Below are positions 63,551-64,000 of a DNA stretch of 64,000 nucleotides, piece by piece (positions within the stretch are counted from its first letter, which is position 1; each line of letters begins with the position of its first letter). The DNA comes from Tubiluchus corallicola (taxonomy: Eukaryota; Priapulida; Priapulimorpha; Priapulimorphida; Tubiluchidae). Location of the stretch: positions 124,001 through 188,000 of the forward strand of contig JAQGDQ010000232.1 of assembly GCA_030141605.1 (NCBI GenBank), written 5' to 3'. The translations under genes and the position numbers were made by a program. Below the pieces are notes generated by a model, which worked only from the letters and a program-made list of their open reading frames with translations, was not told the DNA's origin and did not search any database.

Positions 63551-64000
63551 TATTTTTGCATTACTTTCGCTTCGTTCCAGTCACAGGAAATCAGTAGCTT
63601 AATATGTTCTTTTTACGACCCAAGAAATATATGACTAGCACATACACTACATGTTTTTTTTTGCTAAAAGCATTGAAAAGCTGAAACAGTAATTTAAAAA
63701 AAAACGCTTAAAATCGTTTATTAATCACGTTCTGGAAGAGTGTTCTTTTAATTTTTCAATGTTTTTTCGCCTCAAATAAGATACACATGCAGCCTTGCAC
63801 AGGGACGTTTTTATAGTCTTACGAATTCAAAATTTAAAAAAATCATTTTGTTTGTTATAAAAAAGATTAGTTGCCTTTTTATACAGTTTGACATTCAACA
63901 GGTTAGCATCCACCACTCACAACAAGGCGTACTTAATGTAGACGGTGAGGGCGGGACAGGAACCCAAATAATTACCTAAGTTAACTTTCCAATATGATAC
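63551..64000. other. No gene seen at the right edge
   Basis: AT-rich sequence. N-terminal exons of the transporter are expected further upstream on the minus strand (to the right), but none is recognisable here. Confidence 0.4.

Overview
The window is eukaryotic, from an AT-rich animal genome. Its genes have many exons with GT-AG introns, simple repeats are abundant, and several families of small DNA transposons are present. There are no operons, ribosome binding sites or bacterial gene density. The V-ATPase and transporter proteins are clearly metazoan in style, and two neuropeptide-type precursors point to an animal with peptidergic neurons. The sequence alone does not fix the phylum; a marine invertebrate bilaterian is the best guess.

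Region by region: (1) 1-16482, plus strand, holds 18 exons of a V-type proton ATPase 116 kDa subunit a gene. Only the first exon(s) are missing, and the reading frame is intact across every junction. Its introns carry a 1.4 kb minisatellite of 32-bp units (10.9-12.3 kb) and a hAT-type MITE with an 8-bp target-site duplication (15.5-16.0 kb). (2) 18.2-19.2 kb is a decayed mariner/Tc1-like transposon whose non-coding part recurs at 36.6 kb and 58.4-58.8 kb. (3) 21.7-28.1 kb, minus strand, holds two neighbouring secreted-peptide genes. The first has two coding exons separated by a 3.2 kb intron that contains a nearly perfect 1.25 kb tandem duplication. It encodes a multi-peptide precursor with amidation/cleavage sites predicting peptides ending in GSIF, ASPF, GAIF and GSMF amides. 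The second has one coding exon and predicts a peptide ending QGGVF-amide, followed by a tail with two Cys-x6-Cys motifs, which recalls arthropod SIFamide precursors. Both genes have a splice acceptor a few bases before the ATG. (4) 28-59 kb shows no convincing gene. It holds MITEs (a GGCGCGTTC-ended family at 34.0, 43.3 and 48.2 kb, and another at 51.0 kb), long microsatellites (38.2-38.8, 45.4-45.7, 53.1 kb) and unremarkable AT-rich sequence. (5) 59.9-63.2 kb, minus strand, holds four exons of the C-terminal half of a major facilitator transporter of the OFA/apicoplast-pyruvate-carrier-like type; both ends lie outside what I can recognise. A degenerate threonine-tRNA-like sequence lies at 63.5 kb.

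The most interesting content is the pair of adjacent peptide-precursor genes. They appear to share a C-terminal peptide signature, (Q/H/Y)-(G/A)-(S/A/G)-hydrophobic-Phe-amide, and the same gene architecture, which suggests a local neuropeptide gene family related to, or convergent with, SIFamide.
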